Shown here: piece by piece, positions 16,554 to 24,449 of the stretch | How positions within the stretch are numbered: position 1 is the first letter of the stretch | Layout of the letters: every line of letters begins with the position of its first letter | Source of the DNA: an uncultured Oscillospiraceae bacterium | GTDB taxonomy: Bacteria; Bacillota; Clostridia; Oscillospirales; Oscillospiraceae | Direction: 5' to 3' | Length of the DNA: 31,251 bases | Assembly (NCBI GenBank): GCA_947624465.1 | Contig: CANQKJ010000002.1 | Span: forward strand, 1-31,251 | Position numbers and translations under genes: made by a program | Notes under the pieces: generated by a model | The model's database searches: none | Told to the model about the DNA's origin: nothing | The model's input: the letters and a program-made list of their open reading frames with translations, nothing else

Positions 16554-17579
16554 GTGACCATCAAAGACGTGGCACAGCGCTCGGGGTACTCGGTAGGGAC
16601 GGTGTCGCGGGTGCTCAACGGCAGTCCCGGCGTCAGCGCGGCGGCCAGGGAAAAGGTCCTGGCGGTGGTGGAGGAGCTGGGCTTCAGCCCCAACAGCAAC
16701 GCCCGCCAGCTGAAGCTGCGGGAGGGCCGGAGTTACAGCATCATCGTCAAGGGCGTGGGCAACCGGCTGTTCGCCGGCATCGTGGAGAAAATGCAGAGCC
16801 TGTTCAAAGACGCCGGACGGGCAGTGGGTATCTACTATCTGGATGAGGACGATGACGAGGTGGATCTGGCGGTCCGGGTCTGCCGGGAACGGAAGCCCCT
16901 GGGCATCCTGTTCCTGGGGGGCAACCGAAAGAACTTTGTACGCAGCTTCGCCGCCGTCACCTGCCCCTGCGTGCTGGTGACCACCCGGGCAGACACCCTG
17001 GGCTTCCCCAACCTGTCCAGCGTCTCCACCGACGACGTGGCCGGCGCGGCCCAAGCCATGGGCCACCTGCTGGACGCCGGCCACCGGGCGGTGGGGGTCA
17101 TCGGCGGGGACAGCCGCACCTTCACCCCCGAGATGGACTACAATACCAGTCAGCTTCGTCTCATCGGCTGCCAGCAGGCCCTTTTCCAGCGAGGCGTCCC
17201 CTTCGACCCGGAGCGGCAGGCCGTCCAGGCCCGGTATTCCCTGGAGGGGGGATACGAGGCCGCCGGCCGCCTGCTGGACCAAAGCCCCGAACTCACCGCC
17301 ATTCTGGCCATGTCGGACATCATGGCCATCGGCGCCCTGCGGGCCATCCGGGACCGGGGCCTGCGGGTGCCTGAGGACATCTCCATCGTCGGGTACGACG
17401 GCATCGAGCAGGCCGCGTACTGCATCCCCCGGCTGACCACCATCCGGCAGAACGCCGACCGGCTGGCCCGGCGGGGGGTGGACATCCTGCTCCAACAGAC
17501 CGACGGGGGCAACGCCGTCCACGAGATCGTGCCCTTCCAGCTCATCTGCGGCGAGAGCGTGCGCACCGTGGATCAATGA
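16554..17579 (+). CDS. LacI/GalR-family transcriptional regulator
   Basis: 341 residues, a normal length for the family. The N-terminal helix-turn-helix is TIKDVAQRSGYSVGTVSRVL, with hinge region LGFSPNSNARQLK and a periplasmic-binding-protein-like effector domain (ISIVGYDGIEQAAYCIPRLT near the C-terminus). A GTG start with AAGGAGG upstream. It probably represses the upstream transporter genes and itself by binding TGGAAACGTTTCCA-type sites and releases on binding a maltodextrin, but the inducer is inferred from context. It lies between the transporter and malQ in the same orientation, 48 nt before malQ. Confidence 0.93.
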   Translation: MTIKDVAQRSGYSVGTVSRVLNGSPGVSAAAREKVLAVVEELGFSPNSNARQLKLREGRSYSIIVKGVGNRLFAGIVEKMQSLFKDAGRAVGIYYLDEDDDEVDLAVRVCRERKPLGILFLGGNRKNFVRSFAAVTCPCVLVTTRADTLGFPNLSSVSTDDVAGAAQAMGHLLDAGHRAVGVIGGDSRTFTPEMDYNTSQLRLIGCQQALFQRGVPFDPERQAVQARYSLEGGYEAAGRLLDQSPELTAILAMSDIMAIGALRAIRDRGLRVPEDISIVGYDGIEQAAYCIPRLTTIRQNADRLARRGVDILLQQTDGGNAVHEIVPFQLICGESVRTVDQ

Positions 17580-17627
17580 AGAAACGGCGGCCCTCAGCGA
17601 AAAACCATACGACAGGATGGATCGAAT

Positions 17628-19121
17628 TTGAGGACCAGCGGCGTATTGATGCACCTGACCAGCCTGCCCTCCCCCCACGGCGTGGGGACCATGGGCCAGG
17701 CGGCCAGGGAGTTTGCCGGTTTTCTGGCCGGGGCGGGACAGCGCTGGTGGCAGATCCTGCCCATAGGCCCCACCGGCTGTGGGGACTCCCCCTATCAGAG
17801 CTTTTCCACCTTCGCGGGCAACCCCTATCTCATCGACCTGGACCTTTTAGCCGAGGAGGGGCTGCTGGAGCGGAGCGAGTATGAGGGGCTCGGCTGGGGC
17901 GACGACCCAAAAAGCGTAGACTATGGCCTTTTGTACGCGCGGCGCTTCCCGGTGCTGCGCAAAGCGGTGAAGCGGCTGCTTGCCGCCCCGCCGGAGGACT
18001 ATCAGACATTTTTGAGTGAAAACGAAACCTGGCTACCGGACTACGCCCTGTTCATGGCGATCAAGGGCGAAAACGGCGGCCGGCCCTGGTGGGAGTGGGA
18101 AGAGCCCCTCCGCCGCCGGGAGCCCGCTGCCCTGCAGGAGGCCGCCGCGCGTCTGGAGGACGATGTCTCTTTCTGGCTGGGGACGCAGTACCTCTTCTTT
18201 CACCAGTGGCGGGCACTGAAGACCTATGTGAACGGCCTGGGCGTGGGCTTCATCGGGGATCTGCCCATCTATGTGGCGGCAGACTCCGCCGACGTGTGGG
18301 CGGGACCGGAGCGGTTCCAGCTGGACGGGGACCTGCGGCCCACCGAGGTGTCCGGCTGCCCGCCGGACGGCTTCTCCGCCGCCGGACAGCTCTGGGGCAA
18401 TCCCCTGTTCGACTGGGAGGCCATGGAGGCCGACGGCTTCTCCTGGTGGATCAGGCGGATCGCCTGGCAAAAGAGCCTGTTCGACGTGCTGCGCATCGAC
18501 CACTTCCGGGGCTTTGAGAGCTACTACGCCATCCCCTTTGGGGAGAAGGACGCCAAGAACGGCCGCTGGCGCAAGGGCCCCGGCATGAAGCTCTTCCGGG
18601 CGGTGGAGGAGGCCCTGGGATCCCAGGCCATCATCGCGGAGGACCTGGGGTTCCTCACCCCGGAGGTCCGGCGGCTGCTGGACGACTCCGGCTACCCCGG
18701 CATCAAGGTGCTCCAGTTCGCCTTCGACAGCCGGGAAGCGGGGGACTACCTGCCCCACAACTACGGTCGGCACTGCGTGGCCTACGTGGGCACCCACGAC
18801 AACGACACCGCCCTGGGCTGGTTGGCGGAAGCCGCCCCCACAGACCGGGACCGGGCCGTGGACTACTTAAAGCTCACCGGGGCAGAGGGTCTCAACTGGG
18901 GCCTGATGCGGGGGGTGTGGGCCACGGCGGCCGACACCGCCATCGTCCAGGCCCAGGATCTGCTGGGGTTGGGCGGCGAGGCCCGGATGAACCTCCCCTC
19001 CACCGTGGGGACTAATTGGAAGTGGCGGGCCCTGCCGGGCACTTTCGACGGCCCACTGGCTGCCCGCCTCCGGCACGAGACAGAGTTGTACTGCCGTCTG
19101 CCGGCCTACGTCGGATCATGA
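17628..19121 (+). CDS. malQ: 4-alpha-glucanotransferase (amylomaltase), GH77
   Basis: 497 residues, typical for MalQ. Cytoplasmic disproportionating enzyme that transfers alpha-1,4-glucan segments between maltodextrins and releases glucose. The TTG start is supported by the conserved N-terminus MRTSGVLMHLTSLPSPHGVG. Catalytic residues are visible: nucleophile Asp in LRIDHFRG (about D291), acid/base Glu in AEDLGFL (about E338) and the third carboxylate in THDNDTALGW (about D391). It is the last gene of the operon and would process sugars imported by the upstream transporter. A maltodextrin phosphorylase is not in this window. Confidence 0.97.
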   Translation: MRTSGVLMHLTSLPSPHGVGTMGQAAREFAGFLAGAGQRWWQILPIGPTGCGDSPYQSFSTFAGNPYLIDLDLLAEEGLLERSEYEGLGWGDDPKSVDYGLLYARRFPVLRKAVKRLLAAPPEDYQTFLSENETWLPDYALFMAIKGENGGRPWWEWEEPLRRREPAALQEAAARLEDDVSFWLGTQYLFFHQWRALKTYVNGLGVGFIGDLPIYVAADSADVWAGPERFQLDGDLRPTEVSGCPPDGFSAAGQLWGNPLFDWEAMEADGFSWWIRRIAWQKSLFDVLRIDHFRGFESYYAIPFGEKDAKNGRWRKGPGMKLFRAVEEALGSQAIIAEDLGFLTPEVRRLLDDSGYPGIKVLQFAFDSREAGDYLPHNYGRHCVAYVGTHDNDTALGWLAEAAPTDRDRAVDYLKLTGAEGLNWGLMRGVWATAADTAIVQAQDLLGLGGEARMNLPSTVGTNWKWRALPGTFDGPLAARLRHETELYCRLPAYVGS

Positions 19122-19134
19122 TCTGCTCAAAACA

Positions 19135-19170
19135 CAGGCGCCCTTCCACCTTCGGGTGAAAGGGCGCCTG
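19135..19170. terminator. Terminator hairpin after malQ
   Basis: CAGGCGCCCTTCCACC pairs with GGGTGAAAGGGCGCCTG around TTC, with one mismatch. Plus-strand reading gives a short TGTTT tail; minus-strand reading gives TGTGTTTT, so it could stop transcription from both sides. Confidence 0.75.
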
Positions 19171-19531
19171 TTTGCCCAGTGAGCCGGTTTGCAGCTCGCC
19201 TGCCGGCGGGGGGCATCGTGCCCATTCCCAGTGATTTGCCCCAGATCTCGCCCGCCTGGTCGAAGCTCTCAAACGGAGGGCGGGTACTGCAATTAGGTGT
19301 CTCATAGTTTCCTTTCGGCGGGATAGACACAAATGGGCGTGGCAATACTAATATACGCAGATATAAGCTGACAGCATGAAGCACATAATTACGTGGCACG
19401 AAACTAGTGACCCACCAATGCAAGAAGAAAAATGTCCCCTTGCAAATTATTCACTGAATCTCCTGACCGAAGGCTGTGTGTAATATTATACCTTTTCTGG
19501 AATCAAGCAACTGTCCTGTCAACAGTGGGCC
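19171..19531. other. Unassigned intergenic segment
   Basis: No supported gene. A minus-strand frame across 19127-19423 reads YETPNCSTRPPFESFDQAGE but has no ribosome site and runs through the malQ terminator hairpin. A minus-strand TATAAT at about 19485-19490 has no good -35 at normal spacing. This is where GC-rich operon sequence gives way to the mixed-composition integration module. Confidence 0.35.
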
Positions 19532-19583
19532 GGCGCGGAAGAGGCGGTTGCGTCAATTCTGACGCAACCGCCTCTTCCGCGCC
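19532..19583. repeat. Perfect 24-bp inverted repeat hairpin
   Basis: Arms 19532-19555 and 19560-19583 are perfectly complementary over 24 bp, beginning GGCGCGGAAGAGG and closing on an ATTC loop. A short TTT follows on the plus strand. It could be a strong terminator, an RNA structure or a single-strand DNA hairpin used by the element. From 19584 to 19787 nothing else convincing is seen. Confidence 0.8.
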
Positions 19584-19787
19584 TTTGACCCGTTCTGTTC
19601 GTCGCTTCTGCTGCCGCAGAACCTCCTCACAGAACCCCTCGCCGCCGCCGTTTCACCATGGCCGGTATATGCACATTATCATTGCATATCACGGCAAATC
19701 ACCGTCCAAGGCAGACATACATTTTCCGCTTCGCACCGTTCACCATGACTTTTTCCAAAACTCATGGTTCGTCATCATAATGGCCTC

Positions 19788-20372
19788 TCACCTGCCGGCT
19801 CTGATTTGCCGTGATCCGTCCAGTTCCGAAATACGGATGATTGTGACACCTTTTTCACCCCACCGCCCGACCACAGAGAAGGCCATATGTTCCAGGTTAT
19901 CGTCCTCAAAAAAGATACCCTTCAGGTTGTTGATGACCACATTGATGGCCCGGTTGGAGGTGTCCCACAGGCGGGCATTGTTGGTCCCTCTGGGGGTGAC
20001 GATTTCAATTTCGACCATCGCTTTGTCAAAGTGAGGGAGCCGCGACTGCCCCGCGGCTTCGCCGATCGACGCGCGGATCATCGCCTTCCAGTGTTCTTCG
20101 ATGGCCTCGGTCAGCCGCTTCATGGACGGCAGCGGTTCATCAATGGTCAGCGTGACCACGGAGCCGTCGTTATCTCCACCGCTCATCTCCTCAGAAAAGC
20201 GGCTCTGTCTGGCCGAAGACCCAAGGGTTTCCGCGTCATAGATCAGCGAGAGGATCTGGCTTTGCAGACGAAGCGTCTGCTTGTAGGCATGCTTTAACTC
20301 CAGCAGACCGGTGTTATCGTTCAGCAAATCCTTTTCAATGGCGCTCAGTGTCTTGTCTACGGTGATAAAAAT
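19788..20372 (-). CDS. Hypothetical protein in integration module
   Basis: About 194 residues, not recognised. The N-terminal part is helical (DKTLSAIEKDLLNDNTGLLE, LKHAYKQTLRLQSQILSLIY), and the rest is mixed (VVTLTIDEPLPSMKRLTEAI, AMVEIEIVTPRGTNNARLWD, MAFSVVGRWGEKGVTIIRIS). No signal peptide or membrane segment. The start is odd: no ATG or GTG fits, and the only well-placed ribosome site (AAGGAGG, 20380-20386) sits 7 nt before an ATT at 20372, overlapping the end of the upstream gene; a TTG at 20327 is the fallback. Its coding start overlaps the stop of the 353-residue gene, so the two are probably translated together. Confidence 0.65.
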   Translation of the reverse strand: MFITVDKTLSAIEKDLLNDNTGLLELKHAYKQTLRLQSQILSLIYDAETLGSSARQSRFSEEMSGGDNDGSVVTLTIDEPLPSMKRLTEAIEEHWKAMIRASIGEAAGQSRLPHFDKAMVEIEIVTPRGTNNARLWDTSNRAINVVINNLKGIFFEDDNLEHMAFSVVGRWGEKGVTIIRISELDGSRQIRAGR

Positions 20373-21418
20373 AGCGATACCTCCTTCATCGCATTTACAT
20401 CCTGATACATTTCAATGATCTTCTTATCTTTCGACGGGGCATATAATTCATACCTGATTTGTTCTCTATACCAATCATATGAGTTTGCCAGGTGAAGCGA
20501 ATCCTTTACCGTGGCAAAGAAGCAGACATATTTCAGTAAATCGCTGGCGGGATTGACAAACAGGCGGCGAGGCCAGATCTCAATATCCGCCGCATTCTGC
20601 TTACCCAGCCGCGTCCCAGCTTTGCCGCACAACCCATTTATTATTTTGTCCTCCCTTAAAACCGAAATGACAGTCCTTCGTATTTCCTGCGGTGTCGTCA
20701 GATAGACGTGTTCATACTCCGGTTTCAGCTTGATCGGCGACTGAGACCAGCGCGTCGGTTTATTCCGCTCGGAACGCTTGCTCTTCCAGAGCTGGCGACG
20801 CTGCCACATGGTTTGGCGGATGATATTGCGGGCCACCTCGTCCCGTTTGTCCTCCCGGGTCACGAACAGCATACCCGTGGCCTTCGTCTCATAGCTGCCA
20901 TACTTCGTATTGAAGAGAGAACCTTCCGCCCTTGCCTGCCACTCCATGCGGCCATCGTCCACATTGTAGACCGCCAACTTTTGCCCGCAGCCCGCCAGCA
21001 TTCCCGTAAAGCGGGTGGTGGAAAGGATGCCGGGACTGATCTTACGCCAGCAGGCGGAGGGGATGAACCAAACGCCAGACCCTGCCGGAACTTCCCCCAG
21101 CGACGGAAACCCCTGCTTCCACATCCACATCGCCATGCGGGACACTTCCATCACCCGCTTCTCCGTTTCTTTTCCACCGACCGATAACAACGGCTCAAGT
21201 TCCGGAAACAGTCTGCGTCCCTTCGCCGTGATCTTCACACTGCCGTCGGGCCGCTTGTCGACATAACCGTTTTTGGTCAGCGGTCGAAACGCATAGGACA
21301 GAGTTGTCCGATCTGTCATCGTCTCTGTCTTTAACATCTCCAGGCAGCTCTCATAGTCCAAGAGGACAAACTGTGCCAGATGCCAGAGCAACTCTAATTG
21401 GTTTCCATGTAACCCCAT
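20357..21418 (-). CDS. Hypothetical protein with winged-helix-like N-terminus
   Basis: 353 residues, family not recognised. The first ~100 residues look like a winged helix (LELLWHLAQFVLLDYESCLE, then TTLSYAFRPLTKNGYVDKRP and SVKITAKGRRLFPEL), suggesting DNA binding. The middle and C-terminal parts include GMLFVTREDKRDEVARNIIR, a basic stretch KSKRSERNKPTRW and ADIEIWPRRLFVNPASDLLK. The ATG at 21418 is chosen because AAGGAGGG lies 5 nt upstream; a longer frame to 21541 would read through a terminator-like hairpin. It lies in an integration module and overlaps the next gene. Plausible roles are replication or maintenance of the excised element, or a cargo function; none can be shown. Confidence 0.75.
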   Translation of the reverse strand: MGLHGNQLELLWHLAQFVLLDYESCLEMLKTETMTDRTTLSYAFRPLTKNGYVDKRPDGSVKITAKGRRLFPELEPLLSVGGKETEKRVMEVSRMAMWMWKQGFPSLGEVPAGSGVWFIPSACWRKISPGILSTTRFTGMLAGCGQKLAVYNVDDGRMEWQARAEGSLFNTKYGSYETKATGMLFVTREDKRDEVARNIIRQTMWQRRQLWKSKRSERNKPTRWSQSPIKLKPEYEHVYLTTPQEIRRTVISVLREDKIINGLCGKAGTRLGKQNAADIEIWPRRLFVNPASDLLKYVCFFATVKDSLHLANSYDWYREQIRYELYAPSKDKKIIEMYQDVNAMKEVSLFLSP

Positions 21419-21433
21419 TTGAACCCTCCTTGT

Positions 21434-21493
21434 AAAAAAGTCGGGCGGCAGGGACAGCAGCCTCATAAGCCTGCTGTTGACCGGCCCGCCCGA
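21434..21493 (-). terminator. Terminator/attenuator between excisionase-like gene and 353-aa gene
   Basis: On the minus strand TCGGGCGG pairs with CCGCCCGA, with a nested ACAGCAG/CTGCTGT hairpin, and six T residues follow (plus 21434-21439). It lies directly before the ribosome site of the 353-residue gene, so it would limit read-through into that gene. Confidence 0.65.
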
Positions 21494-21518
21494 ATATGAT
21501 TTGTGATCGATTATAGCG

Positions 21519-21755
21519 CTAATCCTCAAGCGAAACGCCATTTAAGTAGGCGATCAGGCGTCCCGTGTAAATGCGGATGTACCGCTGCCGTGTCCCGATG
21601 TTGGCGCCCAGCTGGCGGAAGGGTTCCCGGCCCTCCGCCACCAGCTTTGACAGCTGGCGCGGCGACACGCCCAAAAGTTTTGAGGCGGCAGCCAGAGGAA
21701 TAAAGTTCGGGTATTCCTTCAACAGCCTGTCCGACGTTCTTTTGTCCAAACGCAT
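21519..21755 (-). CDS. Small helix-turn-helix protein, excisionase-like
   Basis: 78 residues. A MerR/excisionase-type helix-turn-helix is visible: NFIPLAAASKLLGVSPRQLS, then KLVAEGREPF and a basic RQRYIRIYTGRL strand. The ATG has AAGGAGG 4-5 nt upstream. In integrative elements such proteins bend DNA at att sites to favour excision, or regulate the module; the exact role is inferred. It is transcribed away from the integrase, in line with the second small HTH gene. Confidence 0.75.
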   Translation of the reverse strand: MRLDKRTSDRLLKEYPNFIPLAAASKLLGVSPRQLSKLVAEGREPFRQLGANIGTRQRYIRIYTGRLIAYLNGVSLED

Positions 21756-21805
21756 TACCTCCTTTCTCCGCGGCCTTCTTCACGCGGTGCTTTTGTCAGA
21801 GTGGA

Positions 21806-21976
21806 TCATGCCCGCTTTTGCTTGTTCAGCTTTTCCATAAAAGCCGGGACATTGATATAGTACACGCCTCCGCTTTTAATGTGCGGGATCGTACCATCTC
21901 TACATCCCTTCCGCAGGTAATACTGCGAAAGTCCCGTTGCCTTGCAGGCATCCGCGATTTTTTGGAATGGCGCCAT
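21806..21976 (-). CDS. Small helix-turn-helix protein, excisionase-like
   Basis: 56 residues. The sequence PFQKIADACKATGLSQYYLR, then KGCRDGTIPHIKSGGVYYIN, is a compact excisionase/MerR-type DNA-binding domain covering nearly the whole protein. The ATG at 21976 has GGAGGTGAGG just upstream. It is the first gene behind a consensus minus-strand promoter at 22048-22076. It is a candidate excision factor for the integrase at 22741. Confidence 0.78.
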   Translation of the reverse strand: MAPFQKIADACKATGLSQYYLRKGCRDGTIPHIKSGGVYYINVPAFMEKLNKQKRA

Positions 21977-22047
21977 AGCCTCACCTCCTCTATCGAATAT
22001 TCGCACAACGGCATCTAATATCTATTTTGCGTATTTGCGACAATCTG

Positions 22048-22076
22048 ATTATACTTGTACTTCCATCTTTTGTCAA
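22048..22076 (-). promoter_or_regulatory. Leftward promoter of the integration module
   Basis: Minus strand: full-consensus -35 TTGACA (22071-22076), 17-nt spacer, -10 TATAAT (22048-22053). It drives the two excisionase-like genes and probably the two genes beyond. A TTGCGACAAT motif at about 22034-22044 just downstream recurs as TTGCGAACAAT in the rightward promoter, suggesting one regulator controls both. Confidence 0.85.
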
Positions 22077-22122
22077 CTATAAATTTTCGGTTTTTGAAAT
22101 TTATTAAATTAAAATCATTCTA

Positions 22123-22151
22123 TTGCTTTTTTGCGAACAATGTGATATAAT
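22123..22151 (+). promoter_or_regulatory. Rightward promoter of regulator and integrase
   Basis: -35 TTGCTT (22123-22128), 17-nt spacer, -10 TATAAT (22146-22151). A TTGCGAACAAT motif sits inside the spacer, where a bound repressor would block polymerase. Confidence 0.8.
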
Positions 22152-22182
22152 CAAGCCCTATTACAAAACAGGAGGAACCACT

Positions 22183-22725
22183 ATGACCACTGGGGAAAAG
22201 ATCCGCACCAGGCGCAAGCAGCTCGGAATGACGGTCGATGAGCTGGCCGCTAAACTGGGCAAAAACCGTGCCACCATCTACCGCTACGAGAACGACGCCA
22301 TCGAAATGCCAGCCAGTCTGCTCAGACCTCTATCAGAGGCGCTGGACACAACCCCCGACAATCTGATGGACTGGGGCCAGTTGCTGCTCGACGAGTCAGA
22401 ACGACAGGAAAGGATGACTGAAGTCCTGCCATTAATCGCTGATGGCCTTTCCATAGAAGGCAGGAACTCACGGTATATCCTTCTCAAAATGCCCGCGCAG
22501 GGTGGGACCCTGGAAGCAGATCTGCGTTCCGCGCTCCTGTCGCTTTACCAAATCAACATGAACGGACAGGGCGCTGTGATGCGCACCGTGCGGGTTCTGG
22601 GGGAATTGGCTATGTCTCTTGATGCCAGATCCCGGGATCATCTCATCTCCTATGCGGAGTACCTGGATGCCCAGTGCCAGAAAAGGCGGGGTGTCGTCGC
22701 CCAGCACCCATACCAATTTGAATAA
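22183..22725 (+). CDS. Xre-family regulator of the integration module
   Basis: 180 residues. The N-terminal Xre helix-turn-helix is KIRTRRKQLGMTVDELAAKL, then GKNRATIYRYENDAIEMPAS. The C-terminal ~100 residues are helical and of unknown fold (LGELAMSLDARSRDHLISYA). The ATG has AGGAGGA 6-7 nt upstream. It sits between divergent promoters with shared operator-like motifs, the normal position for a repressor deciding between quiescence and excision. It ends 15 nt before the integrase gene, so the two are probably co-transcribed. Confidence 0.9.
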   Translation: MTTGEKIRTRRKQLGMTVDELAAKLGKNRATIYRYENDAIEMPASLLRPLSEALDTTPDNLMDWGQLLLDESERQERMTEVLPLIADGLSIEGRNSRYILLKMPAQGGTLEADLRSALLSLYQINMNGQGAVMRTVRVLGELAMSLDARSRDHLISYAEYLDAQCQKRRGVVAQHPYQFE

Positions 22726-22740
22726 AAGAAAGGAGACTTT

Positions 22741-23937
22741 ATGGCGTCAACACGCAAACTCACCACAAAAGACGGACAAGTTTTCTATGAGATCCGTGTC
22801 AGCCGTGGACGCGGAAAATCTTACCTGACCACCCGATGGTACCCACCGAAGGGCTGGAGCAAAAAAGCGATTGAGCGCGCTCTGGCAAAGGAAACGGCTG
22901 ATTTTGAGCGGCGCTGCCACGAAGGCGAGGTCGTCAGCCGGTCCGAGCAAAAGGAAAGCGACCTCCAACAGAAGCGGGAGGCCGCAAAAATTCAGACGCT
23001 CAAGAAATTCGGCGAAGAGGTTTTCATGCCGGCCAAAACCGTGACCATGAGCGAAAATGGACGGTGCGCCTACCAGGGCAGTCTCAACCATTGGATCTAC
23101 CCAGCCCTGGGCGACCTGAAAATGCCCGACATCACCCCTGCCAACATCTCCGCCCTGCTCCTGTCCATGCAGTCCCAAGGCAAGGCCCACGCCACCTGCG
23201 TCAAGGTCTATACCATCCTGCACAGCCTGTTCAAGATGGCGTATATGAGCGACGTGGTATCGGTCAACCTCATGGACAAGGTGGAGCGGCCCAAGCCCCG
23301 CAAGGACGAGCTCAAGGAGAAGGACGTGGAGGCGTACACCACCGAGGAAGTCCAGCGCATCTTAGCCGCTCTGGAGAACGAGCCGCTGAAATGGCGCGCC
23401 CTGATGCGCCTGCTGATCGACACCGGCATCCGGCGGGGCGAGTGCTGCGGGCTCCAATGGAAGGACGTTGACTTCAAGGAGAATACTATCACCATCGCCG
23501 GCAACCTCTGCTACACGCCGCAGAAGGGTGTCTACATGGACACCCCCAAAAGCGGCAAGGTGAGGACCATTGATGTGGACCCGGATGTCATCGAACTTCT
23601 CCGGCAACTCAGGCTGGAGCAGGCGGGTCACGTCATCAGCACCTATGTCTTTATCCAGAAGGACAGCGCCGAGCCGATGCATCCCCAGTCCCCGGCGCGA
23701 TATATGCAGAATTTTTCCGAGCGATATAACGTGCCGGGCCTCCACCCCCACAAGCTGCGCCATACCTTCGCCAGCATCGCCATTACCAACGGCGCTGACG
23801 TCGCCAGTGTTTCGGAGAAGCTGGGGCACAGCGACAAGGCGGTCACGCTTCGGATGTACACTCACGCGGACCAGGAGAGCATGAAGCGGGCCAGTCAGAT
23901 TTTCAGAGAAGCTTTGAAAAAAGCTGATCCGGCGTAG
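22741..23937 (+). CDS. Tyrosine recombinase/integrase
   Basis: 398 residues, typical for Tn916-like integrases. Inserts and, with an excisionase, removes the island at tRNA-Thr. An N-terminal arm-binding region (GQVFYEIRVSRGRGKSYLTT) and a SAM-like core-binding domain (LGDLKMPDITPANISALLLS) precede the catalytic domain. Catalytic residues are visible: Arg in TGIRRGE (about R231), HKLRH (about H337, R340), His in LGHSDK (about H363) and Tyr in RMYTHAD (about Y373). The gene runs toward the 3' end of the intact tRNA-Thr, 149 bp away, with paired GTATGGGTTT repeats between them. It looks intact. Confidence 0.96.
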   Translation: MASTRKLTTKDGQVFYEIRVSRGRGKSYLTTRWYPPKGWSKKAIERALAKETADFERRCHEGEVVSRSEQKESDLQQKREAAKIQTLKKFGEEVFMPAKTVTMSENGRCAYQGSLNHWIYPALGDLKMPDITPANISALLLSMQSQGKAHATCVKVYTILHSLFKMAYMSDVVSVNLMDKVERPKPRKDELKEKDVEAYTTEEVQRILAALENEPLKWRALMRLLIDTGIRRGECCGLQWKDVDFKENTITIAGNLCYTPQKGVYMDTPKSGKVRTIDVDPDVIELLRQLRLEQAGHVISTYVFIQKDSAEPMHPQSPARYMQNFSERYNVPGLHPHKLRHTFASIAITNGADVASVSEKLGHSDKAVTLRMYTHADQESMKRASQIFREALKKADPA

Positions 23938-23964
23938 TACAAACCGTAACTCAACAACCAATCG

Positions 23965-23987
23965 GTATGGGTTTCTGTATGGGTTTT
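23965..23987 (+). repeat. Integrase arm-type direct repeats, right end
   Basis: Two GTATGGGTTT copies (23965-23974 and 23977-23986) lie between the integrase stop and the tRNA. The same pair occurs in the element ends at 2273-2293 and 12761-12781. Short tandem repeats flanking a core are typical arm-binding sites of this integrase family. Confidence 0.7.
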
Positions 23988-24041
23988 CCGCGAAATGTTG
24001 ATTTGACGGTTTTTCTAAATTGAGCAGAAAAGTTCAGAAAG

Positions 24042-24080
24042 CAAAAAGAAAACCGCTCAAAACCGAAGTTTCAAGCGGTC
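24042..24080 (-). terminator. Terminator of tRNA-Asp/tRNA-Thr transcript
   Basis: On the minus strand ACCGCTTGAAAC pairs with GTTTTGAGCGGT around TTCG, followed by a T-rich tail. It shares its inner stem and loop with the terminator at 2041-2080 but has a different outer stem. Confidence 0.8.
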
Positions 24081-24085
24081 TTTGT

Positions 24086-24161
<76 letters not shown>

Positions 24162-24164
24162 GGA

Positions 24165-24241
<77 letters not shown>

Positions 24242-24306
24242 ATCTGCGTTGTGGACCTGCGGATGGGCTGCTGTCTGAGCGGCGTTTCCATCAACAGAAC
24301 GAACTG

Positions 24307-24335
24307 ATTATACTCTGCCGCCCGCCGTTTGTCAA
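24307..24335 (-). promoter_or_regulatory. tRNA operon promoter
   Basis: Minus strand: TTGACA (24330-24335), 17-nt spacer, TATAAT (24307-24312), a full-consensus promoter 66 bp upstream of tRNA-Asp. Confidence 0.88.
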
Positions 24336-24449
24336 TCCCCTTTTTTTCGGATATTTTTGGCCCCAACCAACGGACAACAGGCGGCGGGGTCCCTGCCCTC
24401 TCCCTGTGCGCAAATAAGGGAACGCCTGGGAACACGGCGCGCCGGGGCC

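Noticed and set aside
15474..17678. 734-codon minus-strand frame opposite permease and regulator genes
   Set aside because: It spans three clearly coding plus-strand genes and shows no domain.
19432..20034. 200-codon plus-strand frame
   Set aside because: It crosses the perfect hairpin and the 3' half of a better-supported minus-strand gene; composition is not protein-like and there is no ribosome site.
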